This document shows, piece by piece, positions 8,721 through 19,169 of a DNA stretch of 64,000 nucleotides. The stretch is from the NCBI RefSeq assembly GCF_037949285.1, contig NZ_CP149926.1:785501-849500 (forward strand). Direction: 5' to 3'. Made by a program: the position numbers and the translations under genes. This stretch comes from Thioclava sp. GXIMD4216 (GTDB taxonomy: Bacteria; Pseudomonadota; Alphaproteobacteria; Rhodobacterales; Rhodobacteraceae). Within the stretch, counting starts at the first letter, position 1, and each line of letters begins with the position of its first letter. A model generated the notes under the pieces. It had not been told where the DNA came from. It worked only from the letters and a program-made list of their open reading frames with translations, and did not search any database.

Positions 8721-11694
8721 GCGGGGCATTTACGCTCTGCCCTGCGGGGTGGATTTCCCGCGCGAGCTGGTTGCGGGGCTGATTGCGCGGATGCAGGACC
8801 AGCCCCCCGAGGCGATGGCGCGGGTGCGGCTTTACCTGAACTCGGGGCGGATGCTGCGGCGCGTGCGCGAGGAATTCGACCTGCATGGCGCGCGGTTTCT
8901 GCCGCAACTGAAGCTGGTGACCGACCTCGGGCGGGCGCCGGTGCGGGGGCTTCCGCCTGCCGAACCTGCTTTGCGGCGGCGGCTGGAGCTGGCGCAGCTG
9001 GTGGCGGGGCTGGTCGACCGGCTTCCGGGGTTCGAGGCGGGGCATGGGATCTTCGGGCTGGCTGATAGTCTTGCGACTTTGATGGCCGAGATGCAAAGCG
9101 AAGGCGTCACCCCCGATGACCTCGAGGGGCTGGAAATTGCCGATACCCATGCGCAGCATTGGCGCTTAAGCCTTGATTTCATTCGGATTGTTGCGCGCTA
9201 CTTCGAGGCTGATGCCACCCCCGATGCCGAGGCCCGCCAGCGTCGTGTGGTCGAACAGATCATCGCGGATTGGGCCGAGGCAGGGCCGACCGACCCGATT
9301 ATTGTGGCGGGGTCGACGGGGTCACGCGGGGCGACGGGGCTGTTCATGCAGGCGGTGGCGCGGCTGCCGCAGGGGGCGCTTGTGCTGCCGGGGTTCGATT
9401 TCTCCATGCCGCCGCATGCGTGGAACAGTCTGAAATCCGGTACATTTCCGATCGAGGATCACCCGCAATACCGCTATCGCGCGATGTTGGATGCGCTAGA
9501 GGCCACGCCCGCCGATGTGGCCCGCTGGCACCACCGCCCTGAACCCTCGCCCGAGCGTAACGCGCTGATTTCGTTGGCTCTTCGGCCTGCGCCTGTGACC
9601 GACCAATGGATGCAGGAGGGCGCGCATCTGCCGGATCTGGTTGCGGCCTGCGAAGACCTGACCCTGATCGAGGCCCGAGATCCCCGCGCCGAGGCCAATG
9701 CTATCGCGCTGATCCTGCGGGAGGCGGCGGAAAACGGCACCTCGACCGCGCTGATCACGCCGGATCGTATGCTGACACGGCGGGTGGCGGTGGCGCTGGA
9801 CCGCTGGGGGATCATCCCTGACGATTCGGCGGGGCAACCGCTGCAACAGACGGCTCCGGGGCGGCTCTTGCGCCATCTGGCGGCGATGCGCGGCGAGGCT
9901 CTGACGCTGGATGGGCTGCTGATTTTGCTGAAGCACCCGCTGACCGCCACGGGCTCGACCATGCGCGGCACCCATCTGCGCTATACCCGCGAGCTGGAAC
10001 TGGATCTGCGGAACAAGGGCCCTGCTTTCCCCGATCATGCGGCTTTGGTGGCTTGGGCGAAACGCTATGATGACAAGCCCGATTATCTGGACAAGCTGAC
10101 CTGGGCCAATTGGCTGGGCGCGTTTTTCCCTTTGCTGGAAGCGCCTTACGAGATGCCCTTGGGCGAATGTGTGACCCATCATCTGGCGCTTGCGGCGCAT
10201 CTGGCGACGGGGCCGGATGGCACGGTCGAGGCCAGCGAGCTTTGGTTGCAGGATGGCGGGCGCGAGGCCTTCCGCGTCTTTTCCGAACTGGCCCGCGAGG
10301 CGGTGCATGGCGGCGCCTATACCCGCGCCTCCTATGCCGATCTGGTCAACCATTTGCTGCAAGGCTCGATGACGCGGGCGGGGCTGGCGGCCCATCGTGA
10401 CATCACGATTTTTGGCGCGCTCGAGGCGCGGGTGCAGGGGGCCGAGCTGGTGATTCTGGCAGGGCTGAACGAAGGCTCATGGCCCGAGGCGCCCGATCCC
10501 GACCCGTGGTTGTCGCGGCAGATGCGGCTTCAGGCGGGGCTTTTGCTGCCCGAGCGTCAGACGGGGCTTTCGGCGCATGATTTCCAGCAGGCGGTGGGCG
10601 CGCCGCGGGTTGTCCTGACCCGTGCGCGGCGCGATGCCGAGGCCGAGACCGTGCCCTCGCGCTGGGTGAACCGGATGGTAAACCTGATGTCCGGCCTGCC
10701 CGATAAACGCGGCCCCGAGGCGCTGGCTAAGATGCGCGAGCGCGGTGCGAAATGGCTGGGGCTGGCCTCGAGCCTTGACCGCCCGCAGGGCGAGACCAAG
10801 CCCGCGCGTCGCCCTTCGCCGCGTCCTCCGGTCGAGGCGCGCCCGAAGGATCTGTCGGTCACGCAGGTCAAAACGCTGATCCGTGATCCTTACGCGATTT
10901 ACGCCCGCAAGGTGCTAAAACTCTATCCTCTCAACCCTTTGCGGCCCGAACCGGACCCGCTTTTGCGCGGCAATGTGCTGCATGAGATCGTCGAGCGTTT
11001 CGTGCGCCAGCGCCCCGACGGTGAAGACCCCGCCTTGGGCGAGGCGCGGCTGATCGCGATTGCCGGGGATGTTCTGCGCGAGGAGGTGCCATGGCCCTCG
11101 GTGCAGCGGCTCTGGCTGGCGCGGATCACCAAGATCGCGCGGCGCTTTGCCGTGGACGAAGCCGCGCGGGCCAAACTGGGCACGCCCGCGATTATCGAAG
11201 AAAAGACCGGGCTGCCCTTGCCAAATCTGGACTTCAAGCTGACCGCCAAACCTGACCGGATCGATATTCTGGAAAACGGGCTGAGCCGGATTTATGATTA
11301 TAAATCAGGCTCTCCGCCCTCGGCAGGCGAGATGATCCACTTTGACAAGCAGATGCTTTTAGAGGCCGCGATGGTCACCCGTGGCGCCTTCAAGCAGATC
11401 GGCCCGCGTGAGGTCGAGGGCATGACCTATATCCGTCTGGGCGGCGAGGGCGAGACCGCCCATCACACCACGACCGTCGAATTCAAGCCCCGCGGCGGCG
11501 AGACCCAGACCGAGACGGCGGAAGAGGCTTGGGCCAAATTCTGCAAGCTGGTGGCGACCTATATGAAGCCCGCCCAAGGCTTTACCGCCCGTCGCGCGAT
11601 GCATGGGGCGCAGGACCGCAGCGATTATGATCAGCTGTCGCGCTACGGCGAATGGGAGCTGAGCGAGACACCCGATGGGGAGGATCTGACATGA
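8713..11694 (+). CDS. addB: double-strand break repair protein AddB
   Basis: About 993 residues. The C-terminal third holds a RecB-like PD-(D/E)XK nuclease domain, seen in R-G-N-V-L-H-E-I-V-E-R-F, K-P-D-R-I-D and the catalytic Y-D-Y-K-S-G. No clear Walker A is seen at the N-terminus, and the flanking cysteines that hold a 4Fe-4S cluster in Bacillus AddB are not apparent. AddB acts with AddA as the RecBCD counterpart that resects double-strand ends. ATG 8713 overlaps the murU stop (8718-8720), and the stop overlaps addA (ATGA at 11691-11694). Confidence 0.94.
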   Translation: MIERGIYALPCGVDFPRELVAGLIARMQDQPPEAMARVRLYLNSGRMLRRVREEFDLHGARFLPQLKLVTDLGRAPVRGLPPAEPALRRRLELAQLVAGLVDRLPGFEAGHGIFGLADSLATLMAEMQSEGVTPDDLEGLEIADTHAQHWRLSLDFIRIVARYFEADATPDAEARQRRVVEQIIADWAEAGPTDPIIVAGSTGSRGATGLFMQAVARLPQGALVLPGFDFSMPPHAWNSLKSGTFPIEDHPQYRYRAMLDALEATPADVARWHHRPEPSPERNALISLALRPAPVTDQWMQEGAHLPDLVAACEDLTLIEARDPRAEANAIALILREAAENGTSTALITPDRMLTRRVAVALDRWGIIPDDSAGQPLQQTAPGRLLRHLAAMRGEALTLDGLLILLKHPLTATGSTMRGTHLRYTRELELDLRNKGPAFPDHAALVAWAKRYDDKPDYLDKLTWANWLGAFFPLLEAPYEMPLGECVTHHLALAAHLATGPDGTVEASELWLQDGGREAFRVFSELAREAVHGGAYTRASYADLVNHLLQGSMTRAGLAAHRDITIFGALEARVQGAELVILAGLNEGSWPEAPDPDPWLSRQMRLQAGLLLPERQTGLSAHDFQQAVGAPRVVLTRARRDAEAETVPSRWVNRMVNLMSGLPDKRGPEALAKMRERGAKWLGLASSLDRPQGETKPARRPSPRPPVEARPKDLSVTQVKTLIRDPYAIYARKVLKLYPLNPLRPEPDPLLRGNVLHEIVERFVRQRPDGEDPALGEARLIAIAGDVLREEVPWPSVQRLWLARITKIARRFAVDEAARAKLGTPAIIEEKTGLPLPNLDFKLTAKPDRIDILENGLSRIYDYKSGSPPSAGEMIHFDKQMLLEAAMVTRGAFKQIGPREVEGMTYIRLGGEGETAHHTTTVEFKPRGGETQTETAEEAWAKFCKLVATYMKPAQGFTARRAMHGAQDRSDYDQLSRYGEWELSETPDGEDLT

Positions 11695-14600
11695 ACGCCC
11701 CCAATGATGCGACGATCCGCCAGATCCGCGCGGCTTCTCCGACGGCTTCGACATGGCTTTCGGCCAATGCGGGCTCTGGTAAGACGCGGGTTCTGACCGA
11801 CCGCGTGGCGCGGCTGTTGCTGAACGGGACCGAGCCGCAGAAGGTGCTGTGCCTGACCTACACCAAGGCCGCCGCGACCGAGATGCAGAACCGTCTTCTG
11901 AAACGTCTGGGCGAATGGGCGATGCTGTCGGATGCGGCTCTGCGTCAGCAATTGCTTGATCTGGGTGAGGAAATCACCATCGACGCCGACCGTCTGGCCG
12001 AGGCGCGCAGGCTCTTTGCCAAGGCGATCGAGACGCCGGGCGGGTTGAAGATCCAGACAATCCACTCCTTCTGTGCGGCGCTTCTGCGGCGGTTTCCGCT
12101 GGAGGCTGGCGTGCCGCATGGGTTTTCCGAAATGGATGACCGCTCGGGCGATCTGCTGCGTCAGGCGATTTTGGAGGATATCGCCACGGGCGAGGACTGC
12201 CCCGTGCTGGACGGCTTGGTTCGGTATTATTCAACCGATGATCTGGGCGGACTGCTGGCCAATATCGCGGGTAATAAAGACGGTTTTGCACAGGATCTGA
12301 CCCGCGATCAGGTCTTGGCGCTTTACGGTCTGCCTGCCGGATTTGACGGGCAGGCGCTGGTGGATGAGGTCTTTGACACGCATGACCTGAAGATCCTGCG
12401 CGATATGGTGGCGGTTATGGGCAAAGGGTCCTCGACCGATGCCAAGAACGCGCTGAAGCTGGGGCTGATCTCGGGGGCGGACCTCAGTGCGCTGGCCATT
12501 CTGGAGGATGTCTGCCTGACGGGTGCATCGGCCAAGGTGCCCTTTAGTGCCAAGATCGGGTCGCTGCCCACCAAATCCACGCAGAAGGCCGCAGGCGCGC
12601 TGATGGATCCGTTCAACGAGCTGATGGAGCGGGTTGAACAGGCCCGCCCGATGCGGCTTGGGTTGCAGGCTGCTGATCGTACCGAGGCTTTGCAGAATTT
12701 CGCGCGGGTCTTCCTGCCGAAGCTTGAGGCCGCGAAGGCGGCACGCGGCTGGCTGGATTTCGACGATCTGATCGAACGGGCGGGGCGGCTATTGTCGGAT
12801 AGCACCATGGCGCAATGGGTGCTGTTCCGGCTGGATGGCGGGATCGACCATATTCTGGTGGATGAGGCGCAGGATACCTCGCCCAGCCAGTGGCGCGTGA
12901 TCGAACGTCTGGCCGATGAATTTACCGCAGGCGAGGGTGCACGCGACGAGCCCCGCACGATCTTCGTGGTGGGAGACCGCAAACAGTCGATCTATTCCTT
13001 CCAAGGTGCCGATCTGCGGGCTTTTGAAGCGATGCAGCGGCATTTCGCGCAGAAATTCGCAGCCGTCGGGCGGCCCCTGCAGGAGGCGCAGCTTTTGCAT
13101 AGTTTCCGCTCGTCTCGGGCGGTGTTGGGGCTGACCGATATGACCTTCTCGGGCGAGGCCAATGAGGGCTTGGGCGGTGCGCCTGAACATATTGCCTTCT
13201 TTGACAAAATGCCCGGTCGGGTGGATCTTTGGCCGCTGGTCGAAAAGGCCGAGACCGAGCAGGAAGAAGCATGGGACAACCCCGTTGATCTTCTCACTGA
13301 TACCGACCCGACCGTGGTTCTGGCCCGTACTGTCGCCGCCGAGATCCGCGCGATGATCGACCAAGGCGTGCGTCTGCCCGATGGCGCGGACAGCCGTCCG
13401 CTGCATGAGGGTGATATCCTCATTCTGGTGCAGCGGCGCGGGGCGTTGTTTTCCGAGATCATCCGCTCGTGCAAGGCCGCCGGATTGGCGATTGCGGGCG
13501 CGGACCGGCTGAAGCTGGGGGCCGAACTGGCGGTGAAGGACATCCGCTCGACCTTGGCGTTTCTGGCGACGGCGGAAGATGATCTGGCCTTGGCCGAGGC
13601 GCTGAAATCGCCGCTTTTCGGTTGGTCCGAGCAGGATCTTTACACGCTGGCCCAACCACGGAAGGGATATCTGTGGGAAGCCCTGCGTAAATCCGAAAGC
13701 CACCCCGAAACGCTTAAAATCCTGCAGGATCTGCGCGATCAGGCCGATTTCCTGCGTCCGCATGATCTGATCGAACGGCTTCTGACCCGCCATGGCGGGC
13801 GCGAGAAGCTGATCGCGCGGCTCGGGGTCGAGGCCGAGGATGGCATCGACGAGCTGATCTCGCAGGCGCTGGCCTTTGAACGCGCCGAGGTGCCCAGCCT
13901 GACGGGGTTCCTTGTGTGGCTGGATGCCGATGATGTCGAGGTGAAGCGCCAGCTTGAGGGCGCGGGGCGGTCCATTCGGGTGATGACGGTGCATGGGTCC
14001 AAGGGGCTTGAGGCGCCGGTGGTCATTCTGCCCGATACTGGCAAGCCGCATATCAAGGCGCGTCCGTTGAATATCTACCGGCTTGAGGATGGCACGGCGG
14101 CTTGGGCCGCGCCCTCGGCCGACCGCCCGCCGGAAGAGGCGGATGCGCAGGCGGCCAATGTCGCGCGCCAGACCGAAGAGAGGATGCGGCTGCTATATGT
14201 GGCGATGACGCGGGCCGAGAAATGGCTGATTGTGGGCGCTCAGGGGAAGGTCGGAGAGGGCGATGACAGCTGGTATTCGATGATTTCCAACGGTCTTTTG
14301 CAGGCAGGTGACCGGCCTGCCACGGGGCTGTCGCCCGATTTGCAATCCTTGGGCGAGATCCGCCGTGTGCAGCATGGCGACTGGCCGGAAAACGGGTTCA
14401 AGGCGGGCAGGGTGGTCGATACCTATCCCGCTTTGCCCGATTGGGCGCAGGTGCCTGCCTTGCGCCCCGAGCGGCCCAAACGCGTGCTGACGCCCTCGGA
14501 TCTGGGTGGGGCGAAGGCTCTGGCGGGGGATTTGCCCGGTGTCTTCGATGAAGAGGCCGCCAAGCGGCGCGGGCGGCAGATCCACCTTTTGCTGGAACAT

Positions 14601-15065
14601 CTGCCCAACTGGCCCGAGGACGACTGGGAGGATTGGGCGCGCGATCTGCTGTTGACCGGCGAGGATGCCGCCTTCGAGCATGAGCTTCCTGCGCTTCTGT
14701 CCGAGGCGCGGGCGGTGCTGCGCGCCCCCGAGATGCAGCCCTTCCTGGCGCCCGAGGCTTTGGCCGAGGTGGAACTGACCGCGCGGATGAATGGCGAGCT
14801 GATGCATGGGATCATCGACCGGCTGCTGGTCGGGCCGGACCGTGTGCGGGTGCTGGATTACAAATCCAACCAGATCGTGCCCGAGGATGTGGCGCAGGTA
14901 CCGCTGGGTCTGGTGCGCCAGCTGGCCGCCTACCGCGAGATGCTGCGCCAGATCTACCCTGACCGCGCGATCGACTGCGGGCTGTTATGGACGGCAAAGG
15001 CACGGATCGATTGGCTGACTGACGCACAGATGGATGCGGCTTTGTGCAGTGACCCTGCATCTTGA
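11691..15065 (+). CDS. addA: double-strand break repair helicase AddA
   Basis: About 1124 residues, a UvrD/Rep superfamily-1 helicase with nuclease tail. Walker A is A-N-A-G-S-G-K-T-R near residues 23-31. Helicase motif II is V-D-E-A-Q-D-T-S, motif III-IV is V-G-D-R-K-Q-S-I-Y-S-F-Q, and motif VI is L-L-Y-V-A-M-T-R-A. The C-terminal nuclease carries R-V-L-D-Y-K-S-N. With AddB it forms the helicase-nuclease that prepares broken ends for RecA. It is translationally coupled to addB by ATGA. An in-frame start 39 bases upstream lies inside addB and is not preferred. Confidence 0.96.
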   Translation: MNAPNDATIRQIRAASPTASTWLSANAGSGKTRVLTDRVARLLLNGTEPQKVLCLTYTKAAATEMQNRLLKRLGEWAMLSDAALRQQLLDLGEEITIDADRLAEARRLFAKAIETPGGLKIQTIHSFCAALLRRFPLEAGVPHGFSEMDDRSGDLLRQAILEDIATGEDCPVLDGLVRYYSTDDLGGLLANIAGNKDGFAQDLTRDQVLALYGLPAGFDGQALVDEVFDTHDLKILRDMVAVMGKGSSTDAKNALKLGLISGADLSALAILEDVCLTGASAKVPFSAKIGSLPTKSTQKAAGALMDPFNELMERVEQARPMRLGLQAADRTEALQNFARVFLPKLEAAKAARGWLDFDDLIERAGRLLSDSTMAQWVLFRLDGGIDHILVDEAQDTSPSQWRVIERLADEFTAGEGARDEPRTIFVVGDRKQSIYSFQGADLRAFEAMQRHFAQKFAAVGRPLQEAQLLHSFRSSRAVLGLTDMTFSGEANEGLGGAPEHIAFFDKMPGRVDLWPLVEKAETEQEEAWDNPVDLLTDTDPTVVLARTVAAEIRAMIDQGVRLPDGADSRPLHEGDILILVQRRGALFSEIIRSCKAAGLAIAGADRLKLGAELAVKDIRSTLAFLATAEDDLALAEALKSPLFGWSEQDLYTLAQPRKGYLWEALRKSESHPETLKILQDLRDQADFLRPHDLIERLLTRHGGREKLIARLGVEAEDGIDELISQALAFERAEVPSLTGFLVWLDADDVEVKRQLEGAGRSIRVMTVHGSKGLEAPVVILPDTGKPHIKARPLNIYRLEDGTAAWAAPSADRPPEEADAQAANVARQTEERMRLLYVAMTRAEKWLIVGAQGKVGEGDDSWYSMISNGLLQAGDRPATGLSPDLQSLGEIRRVQHGDWPENGFKAGRVVDTYPALPDWAQVPALRPERPKRVLTPSDLGGAKALAGDLPGVFDEEAAKRRGRQIHLLLEHLPNWPEDDWEDWARDLLLTGEDAAFEHELPALLSEARAVLRAPEMQPFLAPEALAEVELTARMNGELMHGIIDRLLVGPDRVRVLDYKSNQIVPEDVAQVPLGLVRQLAAYREMLRQIYPDRAIDCGLLWTAKARIDWLTDAQMDAALCSDPAS

Positions 15066-15090
15066 CGGGGCGGGGTCGCATACATAGGTT
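15062..15090 (+). promoter_or_regulatory. possible trxA promoter
   Basis: TTGACG (15062-15067) is followed after 17 bases by TAGGTT (15085-15090), 31 bases before the trxA start. The -35 is good and the -10 poor, so the call is tentative; trxA could also be read through from addA. Confidence 0.3.
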
Positions 15091-15120
15091 CTCATCAACT
15101 TAGTATTCAGGAGAAATCCC

Positions 15121-15441
15121 ATGGCAACTGTCGCTGTTACCGACGCAACCTTCGATGCCGAAGTCCGCCAATCCGACGTTCCCGTCGTTGTTGATTTCTG
15201 GGCCGAATGGTGTGGCCCCTGCCGTCAGATCGGCCCCGCTCTGGAAGAGATCGCGGGCGAGATGGCCGGTAAGGTCAAGATCGTAAAGGTCAATGTCGAC
15301 GAAAACCCCGAAAGCCCCGCATCGCTTGGCGTGCGCGGTATTCCGGCGCTGTTCCTGTTCAAGGATGGCGAGGTCGTTTCGAATAAAATCGGTGCGGCTC
15401 CGAAAGCGGCCCTGCAGAACTGGATCAACAGCGCGATCTGA
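15121..15441 (+). CDS. trxA: thioredoxin
   Basis: A 106-residue thioredoxin with the active site W-C-G-P-C near residues 30-34 and cis-Pro G-I-P-A-L-F-L-F near residue 75, the full single-domain length. It reduces protein disulfides in the cytoplasm using thioredoxin reductase. A good AGGAGA ribosome-binding site precedes ATG 15121. It ends the addB-addA run and is followed by a bidirectional terminator. Confidence 0.97.
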   Translation: MATVAVTDATFDAEVRQSDVPVVVDFWAEWCGPCRQIGPALEEIAGEMAGKVKIVKVNVDENPESPASLGVRGIPALFLFKDGEVVSNKIGAAPKAALQNWINSAI

Positions 15442-15493
15442 TCGCGGCTGAGGGAGACGGCCCCTAGGGTTTGAAACGGGGCCGTCAGGCTTG

Positions 15494-15520
15494 AAAAGGC
15501 GTCTTTCGGGGCGCCTTTTT
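15494..15520. terminator. intrinsic terminator after trxA, bidirectional
   Basis: AAAAGGCG (15494-15501) pairs with CGCCTTTT (15512-15519), followed by T residues and preceded by A residues, so it can serve both trxA and the convergent acetyltransferase gene. A second perfect 9-bp hairpin lies just upstream (15456-15464 with 15478-15486) without a T tract. Confidence 0.75.
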
Positions 15521-15535
15521 GCTATGGTGGGTGGC

Positions 15536-16396
15536 TCAGCCCGTAGAATGGCCGGAAATTGCATAGATTTCGGGGCTGAAGGTCAGGTTGGTGGTGGTCA
15601 TTGTGGTGACATCCGGACGGGCGCGGAAGCCCAGAGCCGCGAGAAACCCGACGAAGCTTCCTTCGGTCTGGCGGGTGTCAAGCCGGAGGAACTGCCCCGC
15701 CAGCCCCGCCATAAGCGAGGTGGTCAGGCTGAGGGCGTCGGTCTCGTTGGCGGCAATGACCGGCCCGATCACATGCCCCCGACCGAAACGGCGGCGCATC
15801 GCAAACCCTGTGACATGGCCGCATGTCTCGATCACATAGGTTTCGGACTGTTCCAGAAGGGTGGCAACCAGTCGGGATCTGTCGGCACAATAGCCGCTTT
15901 GATCAAGCTGATGGAGGCGCGGGCGGTCTTGCGGGCGGAAGGGCCGGACATTGCGCGCAAGGGAAAATCCGCAAGGCAGAAAGCCCTCATATCTGAAAAC
16001 AGGTGCCGCAGAACGCACCCCGAGATCGCGATAAAAAGACACGTCTTGCTGACAGGCATTCAGGAAAGCGGCCCCCGTGCTCTGCTCCAGTGCCTCGGTC
16101 GCAAGGGTCCGGAACAGCGCTGTGCGGGCGAGTTTGGGATGGGCGATCACCATACCGATGGCGCTGAGATCCCTGTGATAGGAAAAGGTCATGGCCGAGC
16201 CATGCACCCGACCTGCCTCGTCCACCGCCACGATGCCGGTGCCGCTATCCAGATTGGCCGCCCAATCCGCATGTCGATGGGGCCATCCAAGCGCAACGGA
16301 CAGGCCATGCAGCGCCCCGAGATGCTCTTGCTGCATCGGCATAAGGGTCAGGCTGAAAGGGTCGATCTCGATCTGGCGAACGGGAGAGAAGACCAT
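15536..16396 (-). CDS. GNAT-family N-acetyltransferase
   Basis: About 286 residues. An N-terminal GNAT-like domain (G-I-V-A-V-D-E-A-G-R-V-H-G-S-A strand pair, residues 40-130) is followed by a C-terminal second acyltransferase-like domain (Y-V-I-E-T-C-G-H-V-T-G-F-A-M-R), as in two-domain GNATs with an Acetyltransf_18-type tail. ATG 16396 is chosen because AAAGGGG lies nine bases upstream; a TTG at 16504 would overlap the next gene. The substrate cannot be told. It lies downstream of the capsule-like gene on the same strand with a 94-base gap. Confidence 0.7.
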   Translation of the reverse strand: MVFSPVRQIEIDPFSLTLMPMQQEHLGALHGLSVALGWPHRHADWAANLDSGTGIVAVDEAGRVHGSAMTFSYHRDLSAIGMVIAHPKLARTALFRTLATEALEQSTGAAFLNACQQDVSFYRDLGVRSAAPVFRYEGFLPCGFSLARNVRPFRPQDRPRLHQLDQSGYCADRSRLVATLLEQSETYVIETCGHVTGFAMRRRFGRGHVIGPVIAANETDALSLTTSLMAGLAGQFLRLDTRQTEGSFVGFLAALGFRARPDVTTMTTTNLTFSPEIYAISGHSTG

Positions 16397-16490
16397 CGGC
16401 GAAGCCCCTTTGCGGCCATTGTGCCACGCGGCTGTGGCGGTGATCGGGCAATGTTTCCAGTTTTGCGCTTTCGGGGCAAGAGGACGCGTG

Positions 16491-17411
16491 TCAGGCCGTG
16501 GCAATGGAGGGTACGGGCCAGCCCTTTTCCCGTAGATGGGTCAGCAGACGGGTTTCAAACTCCGGTCGTCCGGCATTCAGCGCCTGATCGCGCAGGAACC
16601 ATGTAAGATATTTGGCGAAATTCTGCCGTTTTTGCAGCATTTCCAACGCGGCATCCAAGCCCATATGCGGCACCGACCCCGCGATATGGTGAAAGTCGAT
16701 CTGCGCAAAAAGCAATGCCGGTTTACGCAGGATATAGCCGTCGAAGGCGACAGAGGAATTCTGTGTGATCACATAGGAGCAACGGCGCAGGAGTTCGGGC
16801 GTGCCCCCCTCCTGCACACGGAAATGCGGGTAGCGATTGGCCAGCGCCACCAGTGTCTGCCGCTCCAGCGGGGTGTAGTCCTCGTTCGGATGCAGCGTTG
16901 CGATCACCGGCTGTGTGACGCGCACCATCACCGTCTCGATCATCTCCAGCGGGCTCATCGACTGGAAACTGCGATGTTCGCTCAACCGTCCTTGCAGCGG
17001 CATCAGGGCGAACCCTTCGTCGGTGACGCGGGCATTGCCCAGAACACGTTCGCGCAGCGCCCGATAGAAATGCTTGGCTTCGGGGCCGTCGATCTGGCGC
17101 AGGGGAAATCTGGCATGGGCCACCGGCCATTCCCAGCGCGCGGCCTGCGCCTCGACATGCCAATAGGCGCCGGTATAGCTGCGGCGGCAGGTCAGCGCCC
17201 TGTCATGGGTCGGCTCTTCCATATGATAAAGCGCATAGCCCGGCTTTTCGGGGGCTTCGAAGCGGGCATTCAGCGTGCTTTCCTCCGCCGAGACCGTCCA
17301 CCCCACTGATTCCATCGCGCCGGTGACACGCTGGAAAAAATTGTGCTGCCCCGCTTTCAGGCGGGCAAGGGCAGGAGGATCAAGGTAAAGTGTAAGATGC
17401 GGCTGACTCAT
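16491..17411 (-). CDS. capsule polysaccharide biosynthesis-like protein
   Basis: A 306-residue soluble protein. The stretch [13 protein letters not shown] near residue 215, followed by K-P-A-L-L-F, resembles the nucleotide-sugar-binding core of KpsC/KpsS-type capsule enzymes, in which a Ser/Asn-rich loop sits before a conserved A-x-x-x-K-P. No signal peptide or TM helix is seen. KpsC and KpsS transfer Kdo from CMP-Kdo onto a lipid anchor; the kdsB gene at 56.7 kb would supply that donor. The assignment rests on motif resemblance only. Confidence 0.5.
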   Translation of the reverse strand: MSQPHLTLYLDPPALARLKAGQHNFFQRVTGAMESVGWTVSAEESTLNARFEAPEKPGYALYHMEEPTHDRALTCRRSYTGAYWHVEAQAARWEWPVAHARFPLRQIDGPEAKHFYRALRERVLGNARVTDEGFALMPLQGRLSEHRSFQSMSPLEMIETVMVRVTQPVIATLHPNEDYTPLERQTLVALANRYPHFRVQEGGTPELLRRCSYVITQNSSVAFDGYILRKPALLFAQIDFHHIAGSVPHMGLDAALEMLQKRQNFAKYLTWFLRDQALNAGRPEFETRLLTHLREKGWPVPSIATA

Positions 17412-17460
17412 TTCGGCAGCTTTCCACCGCTTATCCGTTTCGGCAAGAGCGAAGGCAGGG

Positions 17461-17489
17461 TTGCAAGCGGAATCCTGCGCCTACATATC
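17461..17489 (+). promoter_or_regulatory. possible hslV promoter
   Basis: TTGCAA (17461-17466) and CATATC (17484-17489), 17 bases apart, lie just upstream of hslV. A heat-shock sigma factor would be expected for this operon, but the elements are too degenerate to assign a sigma factor. Confidence 0.25.
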
Positions 17490-17509
17490 AGGGTCAAACG
17501 GAGGTCTAT

Positions 17510-18064
17510 ATGTCGGAAGATAAATTCCCGGGCTGGCACGGCACCACGATTATCGGTGTGCGTAAAGGCGGTAAGGTTGTGGTGGCAGGTGACGGGCAGG
17601 TCAGCCTTGGTCAGACAGTGATCAAGGGCACGGCGCGCAAGGTGCGCAGGCTCAGCCCCGGTGGGCATGATGTGGTGGCGGGCTTTGCGGGCTCTACCGC
17701 CGATGCGTTCACCCTGCTCGAGCGGCTGGAGATCAAGCTGGAGGCGGCCCCCGGTCAGCTGGCGCGCGCCTGTGTCGAACTCGCCAAGGACTGGCGCACG
17801 GATAAATATCTGAAGAACCTCGAGGCCATGTTGATCGTGACCGACGGCACCGATCTGTTTGTCATCACGGGCGCGGGCGATGTGCTTGAGCCCGAACATG
17901 ATATCGCGGCCATCGGGTCGGGGGGCAATTACGCGCTGGCGGCGGCCCGCGGCTTGATCGAGACCGATCTGGATGCCGAAACAGTGGCGCGTCGTGCAAT
18001 GGCGATTGCCGCCGATATCTGCGTCTATACCAATGGCAATGTGACGGTGGAAACGATTGGCTGA
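17510..18064 (+). CDS. hslV: ATP-dependent protease subunit HslV
   Basis: A 184-residue proteasome-like peptidase. Removal of a short propeptide ending W-H-G would expose the catalytic Thr of T-T-I-I-G-V; the conserved A-G-D-G-Q-V-S-L-G and G-S-G-G-N-Y-A motifs follow. Dodecameric HslV degrades proteins fed by the HslU unfoldase. A GGAGG site precedes ATG 17510. Its last bases overlap the next gene by 8 nt, and hslU lies one gene away, an arrangement noted separately. Confidence 0.96.
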   Translation: MSEDKFPGWHGTTIIGVRKGGKVVVAGDGQVSLGQTVIKGTARKVRRLSPGGHDVVAGFAGSTADAFTLLERLEIKLEAAPGQLARACVELAKDWRTDKYLKNLEAMLIVTDGTDLFVITGAGDVLEPEHDIAAIGSGGNYALAAARGLIETDLDAETVARRAMAIAADICVYTNGNVTVETIG

Positions 18065-19166
18065 TCTTACACAGGCCGATCTGCGCGCGGCTGTAGCTGC
18101 GGGCCATCTGACCGAGGCACAGGCGGCCTCGGTGCAGGCGCTGGCGGCGGCACGGGCCAGCCACCGCGCCGCCGAAGACGAGCCTTTCGAGCTGTTTCGC
18201 GGTTTTGCCGAGATTTTCGTCACGGTGGGCTTGGGCATCCTGATTGCGGGGGCCTTCGGGCTGACCCTGACCGCAGGGGTGCTGTTGCCCGACCCGCAGA
18301 CGGTCTTCGCCACGGGCGTGGTGGCCATCTATGCCGTCTGGGCGGTGATCGCCTGGTGTCTGGCGGAGTATTTTACCCGCAGACGGCGGATGGTGCTGCC
18401 CTCGATCCTCTTGGTGCTGACCTATGGGGCTTCGGTGATGCCGCCGATGATCTGGGCTTTGGGCCATGTCTATGACCTGCAATCCAGCCCTAAAGCGGTG
18501 GTTCTGACATTGGCGGTGCTGATGGCGGGGGCACTGGTTGCGTGGTATCGCCGCTTCCGCCTGCCCTTCACGATGGTGCTGATCGCGCTTTGCGGGCTGG
18601 CGGGGTGCTTTGTGATCTTCGGCTCGACCAATGACCTGTTCACGGCGCCCTTCACCAGCTTCAACGAGACGATGGATCTGCGCAATTCGACCCTTGCTCT
18701 GGGCACGCTGATCTTCGGGCTGGTGGCCTTTGCAGGGGGGATGTGGTTTGACACGCGCGACCCCTACCGTATGGGGCGGGCCTCGGCCAGCGGGTTCTGG
18801 CTGCATCTATGTGCCGCCCCTGCGCTGGTCAATACCTTGGCGATGACCTTTATCGGTATGGGGCCGGGTCTGGGCTACGCGCTTCTGGGCCTGTCTTTGG
18901 GGTTGATCGCCATGCTGGCGCTGGTCATCGACCGTCGTTCTTTCCTGACCGTGGGCATCGGCTATCTGATCTTTCTGGTCAGCTGGCTGACCGATGCCGA
19001 AACCCCGACCCGTAGCTGGTTCGAGGTCTCTGCCACGGTTCTCTTCTTCACCGGCATTGTGCTGACCGCGCTTGGCGCGTTCTGGACGGACCTGCGCATC
19101 GCGTTGATGCGCGCCTTGCCCGACTTCCCCGGAAAAGCGCATCTGCCGCCCTATAAAACGGAGTAA
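18057..19166 (+). CDS. polytopic inner-membrane protein between hslV and hslU
   Basis: A 369-residue protein read from a TTG at 18057 that overlaps the hslV stop. The first ~45 residues are soluble, Ala-rich and helical. About ten hydrophobic helices fill residues 47-350, and the tail is short and basic (P-P-Y-K-T-E). The layout resembles DUF2157/DUF4401-type membrane proteins, whose function is unknown. It is coupled to hslV and ends three bases before hslU, so it is co-transcribed with the protease. No catalytic motif is visible. Confidence 0.7.
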   Translation: MADLTQADLRAAVAAGHLTEAQAASVQALAAARASHRAAEDEPFELFRGFAEIFVTVGLGILIAGAFGLTLTAGVLLPDPQTVFATGVVAIYAVWAVIAWCLAEYFTRRRRMVLPSILLVLTYGASVMPPMIWALGHVYDLQSSPKAVVLTLAVLMAGALVAWYRRFRLPFTMVLIALCGLAGCFVIFGSTNDLFTAPFTSFNETMDLRNSTLALGTLIFGLVAFAGGMWFDTRDPYRMGRASASGFWLHLCAAPALVNTLAMTFIGMGPGLGYALLGLSLGLIAMLALVIDRRSFLTVGIGYLIFLVSWLTDAETPTRSWFEVSATVLFFTGIVLTALGAFWTDLRIALMRALPDFPGKAHLPPYKTE

Positions 19167-19169
19167 TCC

